64,000 nt of DNA from Pelagibacterium nitratireducens (GCF_037044555.1 NZ_CP146275.1:3390501-3454500); one strand, 5' to 3'; positions 1 through 10,645 are shown, counted from the stretch's first letter. Made by a program: numbers and translations. Notes: generated from the letters alone by a model not told the origin.

Positions 1-1
1 G

Positions 2-181
2 GCCAATACGCCCGAGCAGATGGCGATCTATGCCGGGCTGGGCGGGATCGCCGCCGTGCTTGCGGGCTTGTGGGCCTCGCTTACTTTCGATACGCCATCG
101 GGACCCTCGATCGTGGTTGCGGCGCTTTGCGTTTTTGCTATTACCTCCATCGTTCCGCTGGGCAACAAGGGAGCCGCCTGA
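2..181 (+). CDS. znuB: Zinc ABC transporter permease, C-terminal fragment (ZnuB-like)
   Basis: An open frame enters from the left edge and ends at TGA 179-181, giving about 59 residues of a very hydrophobic C-terminus with two likely membrane helices. It stops 3 bases before a Zur-type regulator, the usual place of znuB in alphaproteobacterial znuA-znuC-znuB-zur clusters. ZnuB is the inner-membrane channel of the high-affinity zinc importer. The name rests mainly on this neighbour and on the membrane character, because only the tail is visible. Confidence 0.65.
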   Translation, partial: ANTPEQMAIYAGLGGIAAVLAGLWASLTFDTPSGPSIVVAALCVFAITSIVPLGNKGAA

Positions 182-184
182 GAC

Positions 185-583
185 ATGAGTGCGCATTCCG
201 ATCTCACCCGCAACCAGTCGCTGGTGCTCGACCGGCTGGAAAAGGCCGAATCGCCGATGAGCGCTTATGCGATCCTCGACCAGTTGCGCGATGACGGCTT
301 GCGGGCGCCGCTGCAGGTCTATCGGGCGCTCGAAAAACTGCTCGACATGGGACTGGCGCACAGGCTGGAATCGATGAACGCGTTCGTTGCCTGCGCACAG
401 CCCCATTGCCATGATTCCGGGTTGATCGCCTTTGCGATCTGCGAGAAATGCGGGCAGGTGAGCGAGTTTTCCGACGATGTGGTGCGCGAAAGACTGACCG
501 GCTGGGCGGACCGGGAGGGGTTCGTGGTCAAGCGCACGACGATGGAGATTCGCGGGGAGTGCCGGGTGTGTGCGGCGGCTTAG
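185..583 (+). CDS. zur: Fur-family zinc uptake regulator Zur
   Basis: 132 residues, normal for the Fur family. The N-terminal half (about 10-70) is a winged helix; the C-terminal half is the dimerisation and metal-binding domain. Two CxxC pairs at residues 86-89 (CEKC) and 126-129 (CRVC) are the structural zinc site, and H75 and H77 lie in a PHCHDSG segment. When zinc is plentiful Zur represses zinc importers. The ATG is 3 bases after the znuB stop, so the two are co-transcribed. Zur rather than Fur is chosen from the neighbour and the HCHDSGL-type sequence. Confidence 0.88.
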   Translation: MSAHSDLTRNQSLVLDRLEKAESPMSAYAILDQLRDDGLRAPLQVYRALEKLLDMGLAHRLESMNAFVACAQPHCHDSGLIAFAICEKCGQVSEFSDDVVRERLTGWADREGFVVKRTTMEIRGECRVCAAA

Positions 584-907
584 TTTTGCCTCACGGGGCG
601 CACCGCATTTTTCATGACGCGCTAAAACCGCGCTGTGAAAAATGCTGCCCCTCCGGCCGGGCGGCGAAAACGTTCGCCGGGGTCCTCGCCAAGGGCTCGT
701 CCAGGCGTGCCCATAATTAGCGCAGCATAGGGTGCTTCCAGAGATGGTGCGGCGTTGGTGCCAATCGCACCGGCCCCCACCATTACGGGAAGGGACCGCC
801 AAGACGGCGTGCAAGCGGTTCCAAATCCCCAATGCAACACCCTCCCTCATGACGGAGGAGGATGGGAGGGGGTGGCGCGGCAGGCGCTACGGCCGGAACG
901 CCGGGTG
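584..907. other. Gene-free stretch between zur and the oligopeptide operon
   Basis: About 320 bases separating two transcription units that converge here. No convincing gene is seen on either strand. The one clear structure is the inverted repeat at 605-645, listed separately. The rest is GC-rich spacer without a recognisable promoter or repeat. Confidence 0.6.
605..645. terminator. Stem-loop after zur, possible terminator
   Basis: Perfect 10-bp inverted repeat GCATTTTTCA (605-614) and TGAAAAATGC (636-645) around a 21-base interior that can add a short CGCG/CGCG stem. It lies 22 bases after the zur stop. There is no T-run after the stem, so it is either a weak or Rho-assisted terminator or one of the dispersed hairpin elements common in this genome type. 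Confidence 0.45.
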
Positions 908-2565
<1,658 letters not shown>

Positions 2566-2566
<1 letters not shown>

Positions 2567-3504
2567 CAGCGCAGCCTTGGATTGAGGGCGTCACGCAGCC
2601 AGTCACCCAGAAGGTTGACCGACAGGGCGAGGAGCACGAGCGTGATGGCAGGGAAAAACAGGATCCACCATTCGCCCGAGAAGAGGAACTGCTGGCCGAT
2701 GCGGATCAGGGTGCCCAGCGAGGGCTGGGTGGGTGGAACGCCGACGCCGAGGAAAGAGAGCGTTGCTTCGGCGATGATCGCCAGGGCCAGCCCGATGGTG
2801 CCGATGACCAGAACCGGGCCGAGCACATTGGGCAGGATGTGACGGATGAGGATGAAGACCGGTTTGACCCCGATGATGCGGGCAGCCGAAACATAATCCT
2901 TTTGCCGCTCGACCATTGTCGAACCGCGCACCGTTCTGGCGAACTGGGCCCAGTCGGACAGTCCGATGGAAAAGATCAAAACGAAGATCGCCATGGATTC
3001 GCGCTGGTTGGGGGGAATGATGCCGCGGGCGATGCCGAAGATCAAAAGGGCGATCAGGATCGAGGGAAAGGAAAGCTGGACGTCGGCGATGCGCATGATG
3101 ATGGTGTCGGTCAGCCCGCCGCGATAGCCGGCGATCAGCCCCAGAGTGACGCCGAGCAGCATGGCGAACAGGATGGCCGACAGGCCCACCATGAGCGAAA
3201 CGCGCGAGCCGTAGAGAATTGCCGAGAACACGTCGCGCCCCTGATGGTCCGATCCGAGCAGGAAATAGCTGCCCGAAAAACTCTCGCTCATGGGCGGGGT
3301 GAACCCGTTCATGAGATTGAGCGTGCGCGGATTGAAGGGGTCGTAGGGCGCGATAAAGGGCGCAAAGATTGCCGCAAGGATCAGAACGGCGGCAACGATC
3401 GAGGAGACGACGGCCACCGGCGAGGTGCGGTAGGAATAGAAAATGTCGGAATCGACGATGCGGGCGAGGCGGCTCTTGGGGGCGGTCGGGGTGATGTCGT
3501 TCAT
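2566..3504 (-). CDS. Peptide ABC transporter permease (DppC type)
   Basis: 312 residues. A cytoplasmic N-terminus and one membrane helix (about 30-52) are followed by a periplasmic region and five further helices, the DppC/OppC layout. The EAA loop that contacts the ATPase is at the segment VSAARIIGVKPVFILIRHIL. It forms the channel with the DppB-type protein encoded 3 bases upstream, and its stop overlaps the start of the double ATPase, so translation is coupled. Substrate cannot be told from this subunit. Confidence 0.92.
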
Positions 3505-3507
3505 GGC

Positions 3508-4488
3508 TCAGTGCCCCTTTGCCGCGCCGATCCGCAGGCGCGGATCCACGACGTAATAGAGTATGTCGACGATGAGATTGACGATCACGAACACGAAGCC
3601 GACAAAGATCAGATAAGCGGCCATGACCGGCACATCGACGACGGCGACCGACGAGAGAAACAGCGAGCCGATGCCGGGCCACTGGAACACCGTTTCGGTG
3701 ATCAGCGCCCCGGTGATGATCGAGCCCAGTTGCAGGCCGGCGATGGTGATGACCGGAACCATGGTGTTCTTGAGCGCGTGCGAAAAATTGATGGCGCGCT
3801 TTGAAAGGCCCCGGGCGCGGGCGAACTTTATATAATCCTGGCGCAGCACTTCGAGCATTTCGGCGCGCACCAGACGCATGATGAGCGTCATCTGGAACAA
3901 AGAGAGGGTGATGGCGGGCAAGATGATCGAGCGCAGGCCGGTTTCGGTGAAAAAGCCCGTGGTCCACCAGCCCAGATCGAGGACCTGGCCGCGCCCGAAA
4001 CTGGGCAACCATTGCAGCTCGACCGCGAAGATGTAGATCAACCCGATGCCGATCAGGAAGGTCGGCAACGACACCCCGATCAGCGAAAACGCCATGATGG
4101 CGGCAGCGGCGGGGTTCTTGCGGTTAAGGGCGGTAAAGACGCCGGCCAGAATGCCAAAGACCAGGGCGATGGCGGCCGAGGTGAGCGCCAGTTCGATGGT
4201 GGCGGGCAGGCGCGACATGACGAGTTCGGCAACCGGGGTCTGCAGGCGGTAGGAAATGCCGAAATTGCCCTGCAGGGCGTTGACGATGAAGCGGAAGAAC
4301 TGCTCGTAGAACGGATCGTTGAGCCCCAGGCGCTCACGCAGGAGCTCCTGATCGGCAATCGAGGCTTCCTGGGAGACCATGGAGGCAACGGGATCGCCGA
4401 CATAGCGGAACATGACGAATGCGATCAGCGCGACAGCGAGCATCACGAGTATCGATTGCCCGAGCCGTTTTAAGATGAAGGCCAGCAT
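3508..4488 (-). CDS. Peptide ABC transporter permease (DppB type)
   Basis: 326 residues with an N-terminal helix at about 9-28, a long periplasmic loop and five more helices, as in DppB/OppB. The ATPase-contact loop is the FARARGLSKRAINFSHALKN region, and the C-terminus VDPRLR is typical of the family. It pairs with the DppC-type permease downstream. A gap of 176 bases separates it from the upstream binding-protein gene and holds a terminator-like hairpin. Confidence 0.92.
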   Translation of the reverse strand: MLAFILKRLGQSILVMLAVALIAFVMFRYVGDPVASMVSQEASIADQELLRERLGLNDPFYEQFFRFIVNALQGNFGISYRLQTPVAELVMSRLPATIELALTSAAIALVFGILAGVFTALNRKNPAAAAIMAFSLIGVSLPTFLIGIGLIYIFAVELQWLPSFGRGQVLDLGWWTTGFFTETGLRSIILPAITLSLFQMTLIMRLVRAEMLEVLRQDYIKFARARGLSKRAINFSHALKNTMVPVITIAGLQLGSIITGALITETVFQWPGIGSLFLSSVAVVDVPVMAAYLIFVGFVFVIVNLIVDILYYVVDPRLRIGAAKGH

Positions 4489-4610
4489 TTATGTGGTCTC
4501 CGTGAGCGCTTTTGCGCCGCAGCCCGGGAGCGCCCGGACGCATGTGCATTGCGTTTGAACTTTATCGGAAAATTGGCCAGCGACAATGGCCAGCCTTGTA
4601 AAGCCGGGCA

Positions 4611-4645
4611 AACAAAACGCCGCGCCACAGGAGTGTGGCGCGGCG
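4611..4645 (-). terminator. Strong intrinsic-terminator-like hairpin between binding protein and permease
   Basis: Perfect 12-bp stem CGCCGCGCCACA (4618-4629) / TGTGGCGCGGCG (4634-4645) with a GGAG loop. Read on the minus strand it is followed by TTTTGTT, so it is a good Rho-independent terminator 20 bases after the binding-protein stop. Partial read-through would give less permease and ATPase mRNA than binding-protein mRNA. Confidence 0.8.
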
Positions 4646-4664
4646 CCGTGTCAGAACAGCCGTC

Positions 4665-6242
4665 TTACTCGAAGACCACGCCGGTCATGGAGGGCTGGTT
4701 TTCCGGATGCACGGCAAGGGTCATGTCGTCGCGCATGGCGTAGGCCAGAACCTGATTGTGGACCGGGATGAAGACGCGATCTTCCTGAACCTGGGCCCAG
4801 ATGTCGGCGATCACGCCATTACGGGCCTCGAGATCGGTCATGGTGCCCAGCGATTCGATCATTTCATCGACTTCGGGATTGGAATAGAGCCCGATATTGT
4901 AGGTGCCGTATTCGTCGTCCTTGGTGTGAACCAGATCGTTGAAGTTGTAGGCCGAATCGAAGGTGGGAACGCCCCAGCCCAGGAGATAGAAATCCGTCTC
5001 GTTGTTGAGAATGAGCGGAGAGTGCTGGGCGACCGGGCGCGAGGCCAGGGTCACATCGATGCCGATCTGGCCGAGCATGCCCACAAAGGCCTGCGAAATG
5101 GCTTCGTCGTTGACGTAACGGTCATTGGGGGTATCGAGGGTGACCGAGAAACCATCGGGATATCCCGCTTCGGCCATCAGCTCTGTCGCACGTTCGACAT
5201 CGACCGCCGGGCAGGCATCAAGCTCTTCGGTCCAGCCGTTCACGAACGGAGGCATGTTGACGCAAGTGGGCAGCGACTGACCGCGCATCACGACCTGACG
5301 AATGGCGTCGCGGTCGATGACCAGCGACATCGCTTCGCGCACCAGCGGGTTGGCGAAGGGGTTTTCGTCGGTGACGTTGGAGCTGATGAGCGGCTCGTCG
5401 TCCATGGCGTAGCCAAAATAGATCGTGCGGTTTTCAGGGCCGGTCTCGACCTTGACGCCATCGGTGCCGGCAAGACGTTCGATATCCTGAACCGGAACGT
5501 CCTGGACGAGATCGACTTCACCCGAAAGCAGGGCGGCGACGCGGGTCGCGTTGTCCGAGATCGGGGTGTAGACGATTTCGGTGACCGCAGGAGCCTCGCC
5601 CCACCAGTCTTCATTAACCGTCAATACCGAGCGCACGTCGGGGTCACGTTCGGCCAGAACATAGGGGCCTGTGCCGTTGGTGTTGCGAACCGCGAAGTTT
5701 TCCTCGCCAGCCGCGAAATCCTGGACTGCGGTAAGGTCGTTTTCTTCCGACCAGCCCTTGTCCATGATGAAGGTGTTGGTGATGTTGTTGGGATAGAGCG
5801 GGGACGGCCCGGCCATCTGGAATTCGACCGTATAGTCGTCAACCGCGGCAACGCTCTCAACATCGGCGTGGAGCTGACGCATGTTGGAGTTTTCGGACTT
5901 GGCGCGCTCGATGGAGAACACCACGTCTTCGGCCGTGAATTCCTCGCCGCCATGGAAGGTGACGCCTTCGCGCAGCTCGAAGACCCAGACGGTCTCGTCG
6001 CCTTCCTTGACGTACCAATCGGTCGCAAGGCGGGCCTGAAGGTTACCTTCCACATCGCGGTCGAGAAGCGTCTCGTAGATGTGGTGGTTGAAGGTGTGGG
6101 TCACGCCCTGGTTCTGGGAGTGCGGATCAAGCGTGAGAGCATCGGACTGACGGGCCCAGCGCAGCGTTTCGGCGCTGGCCGCGCCAACGAGCATGGTGGT
6201 GGCAAAAAGAGCCGCCGCAATGCCGGTGAGCGTGTTTCGCAT
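4665..6242 (-). CDS. Peptide/solute-binding protein, family 5 (DppA/OppA type)
   Basis: 525 residues from the ATG at 6242. This start is chosen because a signal peptide begins there (MRNTLTGIAAALFA..., cleavage after ASA) and AAGGGG lies 12 bases upstream; a longer frame to 6317 has no such support. The mature protein shows the family-5 layout, for example NGTGPYVL and the LAPHSQNQ-type start. It captures the solute in the periplasm for the permeases and double ATPase downstream. Peptides are the family default, but family 5 also binds sugars and opines, so the substrate is open. Confidence 0.9.
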   Translation of the reverse strand: MRNTLTGIAAALFATTMLVGAASAETLRWARQSDALTLDPHSQNQGVTHTFNHHIYETLLDRDVEGNLQARLATDWYVKEGDETVWVFELREGVTFHGGEEFTAEDVVFSIERAKSENSNMRQLHADVESVAAVDDYTVEFQMAGPSPLYPNNITNTFIMDKGWSEENDLTAVQDFAAGEENFAVRNTNGTGPYVLAERDPDVRSVLTVNEDWWGEAPAVTEIVYTPISDNATRVAALLSGEVDLVQDVPVQDIERLAGTDGVKVETGPENRTIYFGYAMDDEPLISSNVTDENPFANPLVREAMSLVIDRDAIRQVVMRGQSLPTCVNMPPFVNGWTEELDACPAVDVERATELMAEAGYPDGFSVTLDTPNDRYVNDEAISQAFVGMLGQIGIDVTLASRPVAQHSPLILNNETDFYLLGWGVPTFDSAYNFNDLVHTKDDEYGTYNIGLYSNPEVDEMIESLGTMTDLEARNGVIADIWAQVQEDRVFIPVHNQVLAYAMRDDMTLAVHPENQPSMTGVVFE

Positions 6243-6261
6243 ATCGAGTTTATCCCCTTGA

Positions 6262-6307
6262 CAAAAATTACCCGCCATCGGCGCCTTTTGCCCGGCGCCG
6301 ATGGCGG
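6262..6307 (-). promoter_or_regulatory. 14-bp leader hairpin with T-run upstream of the binding protein (possible attenuator)
   Basis: Perfect 14-bp stem CCGCCATCGGCGCC (6272-6285) / GGCGCCGATGGCGG (6294-6307), loop of 8. Read on the minus strand it is followed by GTAATTTTTG, then the ribosome site and the ATG at 6242. It has the form of an intrinsic terminator but sits in the 5' leader of the gene it precedes. No gene upstream on this strand ends close enough to need it. Confidence 0.6.
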
Positions 6308-6786
6308 AAGCCATCATCCAGAAAACGCCCCCGCCTGCTGGGCCGGAGCGAGATACTGACTTGGGGGTCGAATATGTCGAAACGGCACGGTCAGACGATT
6401 AAGCTCTTTCTGTTGATCGATGTGCAGGGGTTATCTTATTTTGCATGACGATCCCTCCCTGCGACTTGGGGCCAGCACCGCGCGGGGTCTTGACGCCCGG
6501 GCGGTGCACGCCGAAGCCGCAACAAAGCGTCTTTTGTTTGATCGCGCAATGGGTATGTGGAGGACGTTTACGTCAGATATACTGTCCTTTTTTGACTATC
6601 CGGTCAAAAAACTGCCAAATTCCGGGCAGCTCCGGCGTACTTGAGGGTACGATTTGCTGAAAATATCGGCAAAAAAATTTTTGTGCGCGATTGCTGGCCA
6701 GCAGGGAGGGCCGTGAATCGCGGGGCTTTAACGCTGAATCAGCGGGGCTTCCCAGCCGTGGGTCCCGGGCTCGAATTGGATACAGG
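6308..6786. other. Gene-free stretch upstream of the oligopeptide operon
   Basis: About 480 bases between the leader hairpin and the end of the VOC gene. Short open frames are present, but none has a start with a ribosome site or a recognisable product. The part near 6560-6690 is A+T-rich relative to its surroundings and may hold the operon promoter; I could not fix its boxes. Confidence 0.5.
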
Positions 6787-7134
6787 TCAGCCCGCCGGCG
6801 GTTCCCACAATTCGATGGGGTTTCCCTCGGGATCGTGGATGCGGGCAAAGCGCCCCGTTTCGGGGGTATCCCATTCGTCGCGGGTTTCGACTGGGATACC
6901 CGCCGCTTTGAGGTCGGCCATCAGGGCGGAAAGATCGTCGACGCGGAAATTGATCATCCACTGCCTGTCGGGCGGGAAATAATCGGTTTCGCGCCTGAAG
7001 GGGGCAAAGACGGTCATGCCGGCCTCCTGCTCCCAGAAGCCGGGGACGCCGAGATGGGTCTCATACCATTTGGCCAGCGCCTCGGTGTCGCCCGAGCGAA
7101 AAAACACTCCGCCTATGCCCGTTGCCTGAGCCAT
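6787..7134 (-). CDS. VOC-superfamily (glyoxalase/bleomycin-resistance-like) protein
   Basis: 115 residues, one VOC module made of two beta-alpha-beta-beta-beta halves. The start GIGGVFFRSGDTEALAKWYE and the end IHDPEGNPIELWEP are the characteristic first and last strands, where H and E metal ligands lie in metal-dependent members. Single-module VOC proteins of this size are usually uncharacterised dimers. It is transcribed away from the Rrf2 gene, sharing a 120-base promoter region. Confidence 0.8.
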   Translation of the reverse strand: MAQATGIGGVFFRSGDTEALAKWYETHLGVPGFWEQEAGMTVFAPFRRETDYFPPDRQWMINFRVDDLSALMADLKAAGIPVETRDEWDTPETGRFARIHDPEGNPIELWEPPAG

Positions 7135-7255
7135 TTCCCGCCTCCCTGCGATCGGGCAACATTGGGATACGTCCGGTGAGAAAGGTCAAGAGGTTGCGCC
7201 GCGGGCCAAGGCCAATTATGACATAATCGCCTTTTATGAGGAGCGCCTGCCTCTC

Positions 7256-7699
7256 GTGTCGATGATATCGCAAAAAGCCCGCTACGCCCTGCGCGCCCTT
7301 GTGGCGCTGACGCGCGCCGGCGAGGGTGAAAGCCTGATGATCTCGGAAATTGCCGCCGGACAGGACATTCCGAAAAAATTTCTCGAACAGATCCTGCTCG
7401 AACTCAAGCGCAGCGGCATCGTGATGTCGAAACGCGGCAAGGCAGGGGGGTATCTGCTCTTGAAGGCGCCCGAGGAAATCAGCTTCGGGGAAGTGCTGCG
7501 CATCATCGACGGCCCGATCGCGCCCCTGCCCTGCCTGTCGAAAATCGCCTATCGGCGGTGCATCGACTGCCGCAGCGAGGATGATTGCGAAATCCGGCAC
7601 GTTTTCGCCAAGGTGACCGACGCAACGCGCGCCGTGCTCGACCAGACGACGCTGGCGGATGCCATCGGGGAAGTGGATTTGCTGGAAAAGGCGAGTTAG
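7256..7699 (+). CDS. Rrf2-family transcriptional regulator with a cysteine cluster
   Basis: 147 residues from GTG 7256 (GAGG is 14 bases upstream; an in-frame ATG at 7262 is the alternative). The N-terminal winged helix (about 1-70) is typical of Rrf2/IscR/NsrR/RirA. Four cysteines follow at 93, 102, 105 and 111 (C-x8-C-x2-C-x5-C), resembling the Fe-S ligand region of IscR and RirA, so it is probably a sensor of iron-sulphur status, iron or nitric oxide. Its own targets are not evident. The end overlaps the end of nagA by 4 bases, in convergent orientation. Confidence 0.85.
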   Translation: MSMISQKARYALRALVALTRAGEGESLMISEIAAGQDIPKKFLEQILLELKRSGIVMSKRGKAGGYLLLKAPEEISFGEVLRIIDGPIAPLPCLSKIAYRRCIDCRSEDDCEIRHVFAKVTDATRAVLDQTTLADAIGEVDLLEKAS

Positions 7700-8847
7700 G
7701 CGACGATTTTTTCGCCTTCGACCCAGACGCCCTCAACACCCAAATCATCGGACAGGTGCACCATGGACGCCATGGCGCCCGAGCCCAGATGCCCGATCGT
7801 GTCGGCGAGCCCGATGGCCTGGGCAGGGTAAAGCGCGGCCATGCGCAGGGCCTCGTCGAGATCGAGACCGATGGTTCTGTGCATGTAGCTTAGCGCATCG
7901 ATCATGGTGAGATCGGCCCCGGCCAATGTGCCGTCGGCCAGCCGCAGCGCACCATCGGCGCGGACGATGCCCCGGCCATTGAGGGCAAAGCCGGTCATGT
8001 CGGTGCCCATTGGCGACATGGCATCGGTGACGAGAAAGATCTTTCCCGGTCCTTTCTTGGCGCGCAGAGCAACGCCGATGGTTGCCGGATCGACATGGAT
8101 GCCATCGGCGATCAGGCCGGCCCAGACGCCATTGGCGAGCGCGGCGCCGACAAGACCGGGCTCGCGGTTGCCGAGCTGGCTCATGGCGTTAAACAGGTGC
8201 GTGACCATCGATGCGCCGGCCTTGAACGCCGTGACCGCGCCGGCAATGCCGGTGTCGGAATGGCCGAGCGAGACTGTGACGCCGGCCTGGGCGAGCCGGG
8301 CGATCTGGTCAGGGCCCACGGACTCGACCGCGACGGTGGTCAGAAGAGCGGGCATGGCGGGGCGGGCTGCGATGAGCGCGCGCAATTCGGCTTCGTCCAT
8401 GGGGCGGATAAAGGCGGGGTTGTGGGCGCCCTTGCGGGCGACCGAGAGGTGCGGGCCTTCGATGTGCAGGCCGATAAAGCCGGGCACTTTTTGGGCGTGG
8501 GCGGCAATGCCCGCATCGAGTGCCGTGCGGGTGACCGCGCGCGTGTCGGTGACGAGGGTGGGCAGGAGCGCGGTGGTGCCGAACTGGAAATTGGCGGCGC
8601 ACAGCTGGCGCAGGCCTTCGACGCTGCGGTCTTCGTTGAACAGCACGCCGCCGGCGCCATTGACCTGCAGATCGACAAAGCCGGGAACCAGCATGCCGTG
8701 GCCGAGGTCGATTTCGGCAATGCCGGATGGCACGTCTGTGGTGCGGACGATGGATTTGACGCGGCCGTCTTCAACCAGAAGGGCACGCTCCTCATGCCAG
8801 GTCTGGCCATCGAAGATTTTCGGCGCCGAAAGCGAAAACAGGGTCAT
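7696..8847 (-). CDS. nagA: N-acetylglucosamine-6-phosphate deacetylase
   Basis: 383 residues, normal for NagA, an amidohydrolase removing acetate from GlcNAc-6-phosphate to give glucosamine-6-phosphate in the cytoplasm. Visible signatures are the metal site HIEGPHLS, SLGHSDTG, THLFNAMSQ, the substrate loop DGIHVDP and the catalytic aspartate in VTDAMSPMG. The start ATG at 8847 overlaps the stop of the SIS-domain gene by 4 bases, so the two are coupled. It feeds the product directly to the SIS-domain enzyme. Confidence 0.94.
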   Translation of the reverse strand: MTLFSLSAPKIFDGQTWHEERALLVEDGRVKSIVRTTDVPSGIAEIDLGHGMLVPGFVDLQVNGAGGVLFNEDRSVEGLRQLCAANFQFGTTALLPTLVTDTRAVTRTALDAGIAAHAQKVPGFIGLHIEGPHLSVARKGAHNPAFIRPMDEAELRALIAARPAMPALLTTVAVESVGPDQIARLAQAGVTVSLGHSDTGIAGAVTAFKAGASMVTHLFNAMSQLGNREPGLVGAALANGVWAGLIADGIHVDPATIGVALRAKKGPGKIFLVTDAMSPMGTDMTGFALNGRGIVRADGALRLADGTLAGADLTMIDALSYMHRTIGLDLDEALRMAALYPAQAIGLADTIGHLGSGAMASMVHLSDDLGVEGVWVEGEKIVA

Positions 8848-9869
8848 AGGGTCGAGGTTACCTTGCGCAGATGCGGGGGCTCGTCGGGGTTGAAGCCGCG
8901 ATGGCGGGCCAGCGCTTCGATAAAGCCGTAAAACGAGACGACCAGCGCGATGGGGTCGGTCAGCGGATGGCCGGTGCGGGCGACCGGGAGCGCAATGGCG
9001 GCGCCGGGCTGGGGGTCGGTGACGAAGACCGAACCGCCCTGTCCGGCCAGCCGGGCGCTGGTTTCAAGGATCGAAGAGCGCGCCTTGTCTGTCGCGCTGA
9101 GCGCAAGAACGGGGAACCCCTTCTGGACGATGGCGGCGGGGCCGTGCAGCACTTCGGCGGTGGAATAGGCCTCGGCGTGCAGGCCCGAGGTTTCCTTGAA
9201 CTTGAGCGCTGCCTCGTGGGCGATGGCGGCGCCGGGGCCGCGCCCGAGCACGTAGAGCGAATTGGCATTTGCCGTGGCCTCGACAAGAGGCGACCAGTCG
9301 CACGAGAGCGCATTTTCGAGCGCTTCGGGGAGGGCGTCGAGCGCGCCGAGGAGCGCCTTGTCAGCCGACCAGCCGGCAACGATGGCCAGCCCGGCGACCG
9401 CGGAGGTCACAAAGGTCTTTGTGGCGGCCACCGACTGTTCTTCACCCGCGCAGATATCGATGACGGCATCGGCGGCTTCGGCCAATGGGGAGTCCGGGGT
9501 GTTGGTGATGGCGATGGCGGTTGCGCCCGAGCGGGCGGCGCTTTGCAGCATGGAAACGATATCGGGGCTTTTGCCCGACTGGGAAATGCCGATGGCGGCG
9601 GCGCGGTCGAGCTTGAGATCGACGCCATAGATCGAGGCAATGGAGGGGCCGACCGAAGCGACGGGAACACCGGTCGAAAGCTCGCAGGCATATTTAAAGA
9701 AGGTCGCTGCGTGATCGGACGAGCCGCGGGCGATGGTTATGACCAGGCGCGGATCGGCATCGGCAAGCGCCTTTGCGGCGGCATCGAGCGCCGGGCGCCC
9801 CTCGCCGAGCAGGCGGGCCACAGCCGCGGGGATTTCGGCGATTTCGCGCTTCATGTGAGTCTGGGTCAT
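8844..9869 (-). CDS. SIS-domain aminosugar deaminase/isomerase (GlmS C-terminal-like, NagB-II/AgaS type)
   Basis: 341 residues with two SIS phosphosugar-binding domains and no glutaminase domain, so it is not a full GlmS. ITIARGSSDHAATFFKYACE and ISQSGKSPD are the substrate-binding loops of the first domain; the C-terminal HLRKVTSTL matches the GlmS/NagB-II tail. Between GntR and NagA it most likely converts glucosamine-6-phosphate to fructose-6-phosphate and ammonia, doing the job of NagB, which is not seen nearby. Exact substrate is inferred from context. Confidence 0.85.
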   Translation of the reverse strand: MTQTHMKREIAEIPAAVARLLGEGRPALDAAAKALADADPRLVITIARGSSDHAATFFKYACELSTGVPVASVGPSIASIYGVDLKLDRAAAIGISQSGKSPDIVSMLQSAARSGATAIAITNTPDSPLAEAADAVIDICAGEEQSVAATKTFVTSAVAGLAIVAGWSADKALLGALDALPEALENALSCDWSPLVEATANANSLYVLGRGPGAAIAHEAALKFKETSGLHAEAYSTAEVLHGPAAIVQKGFPVLALSATDKARSSILETSARLAGQGGSVFVTDPQPGAAIALPVARTGHPLTDPIALVVSFYGFIEALARHRGFNPDEPPHLRKVTSTL

Positions 9870-9886
9870 GCTGGCGGTGGTCCCTT

Positions 9887-10645
9887 TTAGTTCTGCAGGC
9901 GCAGTTCGGCGACGAAATCATAGGCATCGCCGCGATAGATGGAGCGGGTGAATTCAACGATCCGGCCCGAAGCGAGATAGGAGGTGCGCTCGATGCGCAG
10001 GCTGGCGGCGCCGGGGGCGACGTCGAGCAGTTCGGCATCGTGCCGGCCCAGATTGACCGCCGCTATGCGCTGGATGGCGCGCACCGGGCGGTTGCCCGTC
10101 TGGTCGAGCTTGGCGTAGAGCGAATGGGCGATGGCGTCGGGATCGTGCAGGACAGTGGCCGAGAGCGAAGCGCGCTCGATGGCCAGGGGATTGCCATTGG
10201 CAATGCGCAGGCGGGCGATGCGGGCGACCTTTTCGCCGGCGCCGAGGCCCAAAATGATGGTTTCCTCGTTGGAGGGATCGTAAAGGCCGCGATCGAGCCA
10301 TTGCGAACTCAGCGTCATGCCGCGGCGCGCCATGTCCTCGGTGAACGAGGTGAGGCTGGAGAGCGATTGTTCGACCCGCTGGACGGTGGGGGCAACGAAG
10401 GTGCCCGAGCCGTGGCGCTGGATCAGGATGCCATCGGCCACAAGGTGCTGGACGGCCTTGCGGACGGTAACCCGGGAAACCTCGGCCGTGGCCGCGATAT
10501 CGCGCTCGGACGGCAGGGCGTCGCCGGGATTGATGAGGCCGGATCTGACCGCATCCTCGATGGACCGGCGCAGGCGCAGATAGAGCGGGCCGCCGCTGCG
10601 GGCCCCGGCCGTCTGCCTGAACATGTCCTCGATGGTGGCACTCAT
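9887..10645 (-). CDS. GntR/HutC-family regulator of the amino-sugar genes (NagR/DasR-like)
   Basis: 252 residues from ATG 10645; a longer frame to 10795 lacks homologous-looking sequence. The N-terminal winged helix includes PSERDIAATAEVSRVTVRKA (about residues 37-56), followed by a UTRA effector domain ending in the family motif SGRIVEFTRSIYRGDAYDF. Such regulators (NagR, DasR) respond to GlcNAc-6-P or GlcN-6-P. It is first in the operon with the SIS enzyme and NagA and faces MurQ across a 305-base promoter region that it probably controls. Confidence 0.87.
   Translation of the reverse strand: MSATIEDMFRQTAGARSGGPLYLRLRRSIEDAVRSGLINPGDALPSERDIAATAEVSRVTVRKAVQHLVADGILIQRHGSGTFVAPTVQRVEQSLSSLTSFTEDMARRGMTLSSQWLDRGLYDPSNEETIILGLGAGEKVARIARLRIANGNPLAIERASLSATVLHDPDAIAHSLYAKLDQTGNRPVRAIQRIAAVNLGRHDAELLDVAPGAASLRIERTSYLASGRIVEFTRSIYRGDAYDFVAELRLQN

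Noticed and set aside
2603..4012. 469-codon minus-strand open frame overlapping both peptide permeases
   Set aside because: Out of frame with the two permeases, basic low-complexity composition, no ribosome site; a shadow frame.
6420..6660. Two short plus-strand open frames in the gap before the VOC gene
   Set aside because: No ribosome site, no recognisable product, and they overlap each other in different frames.
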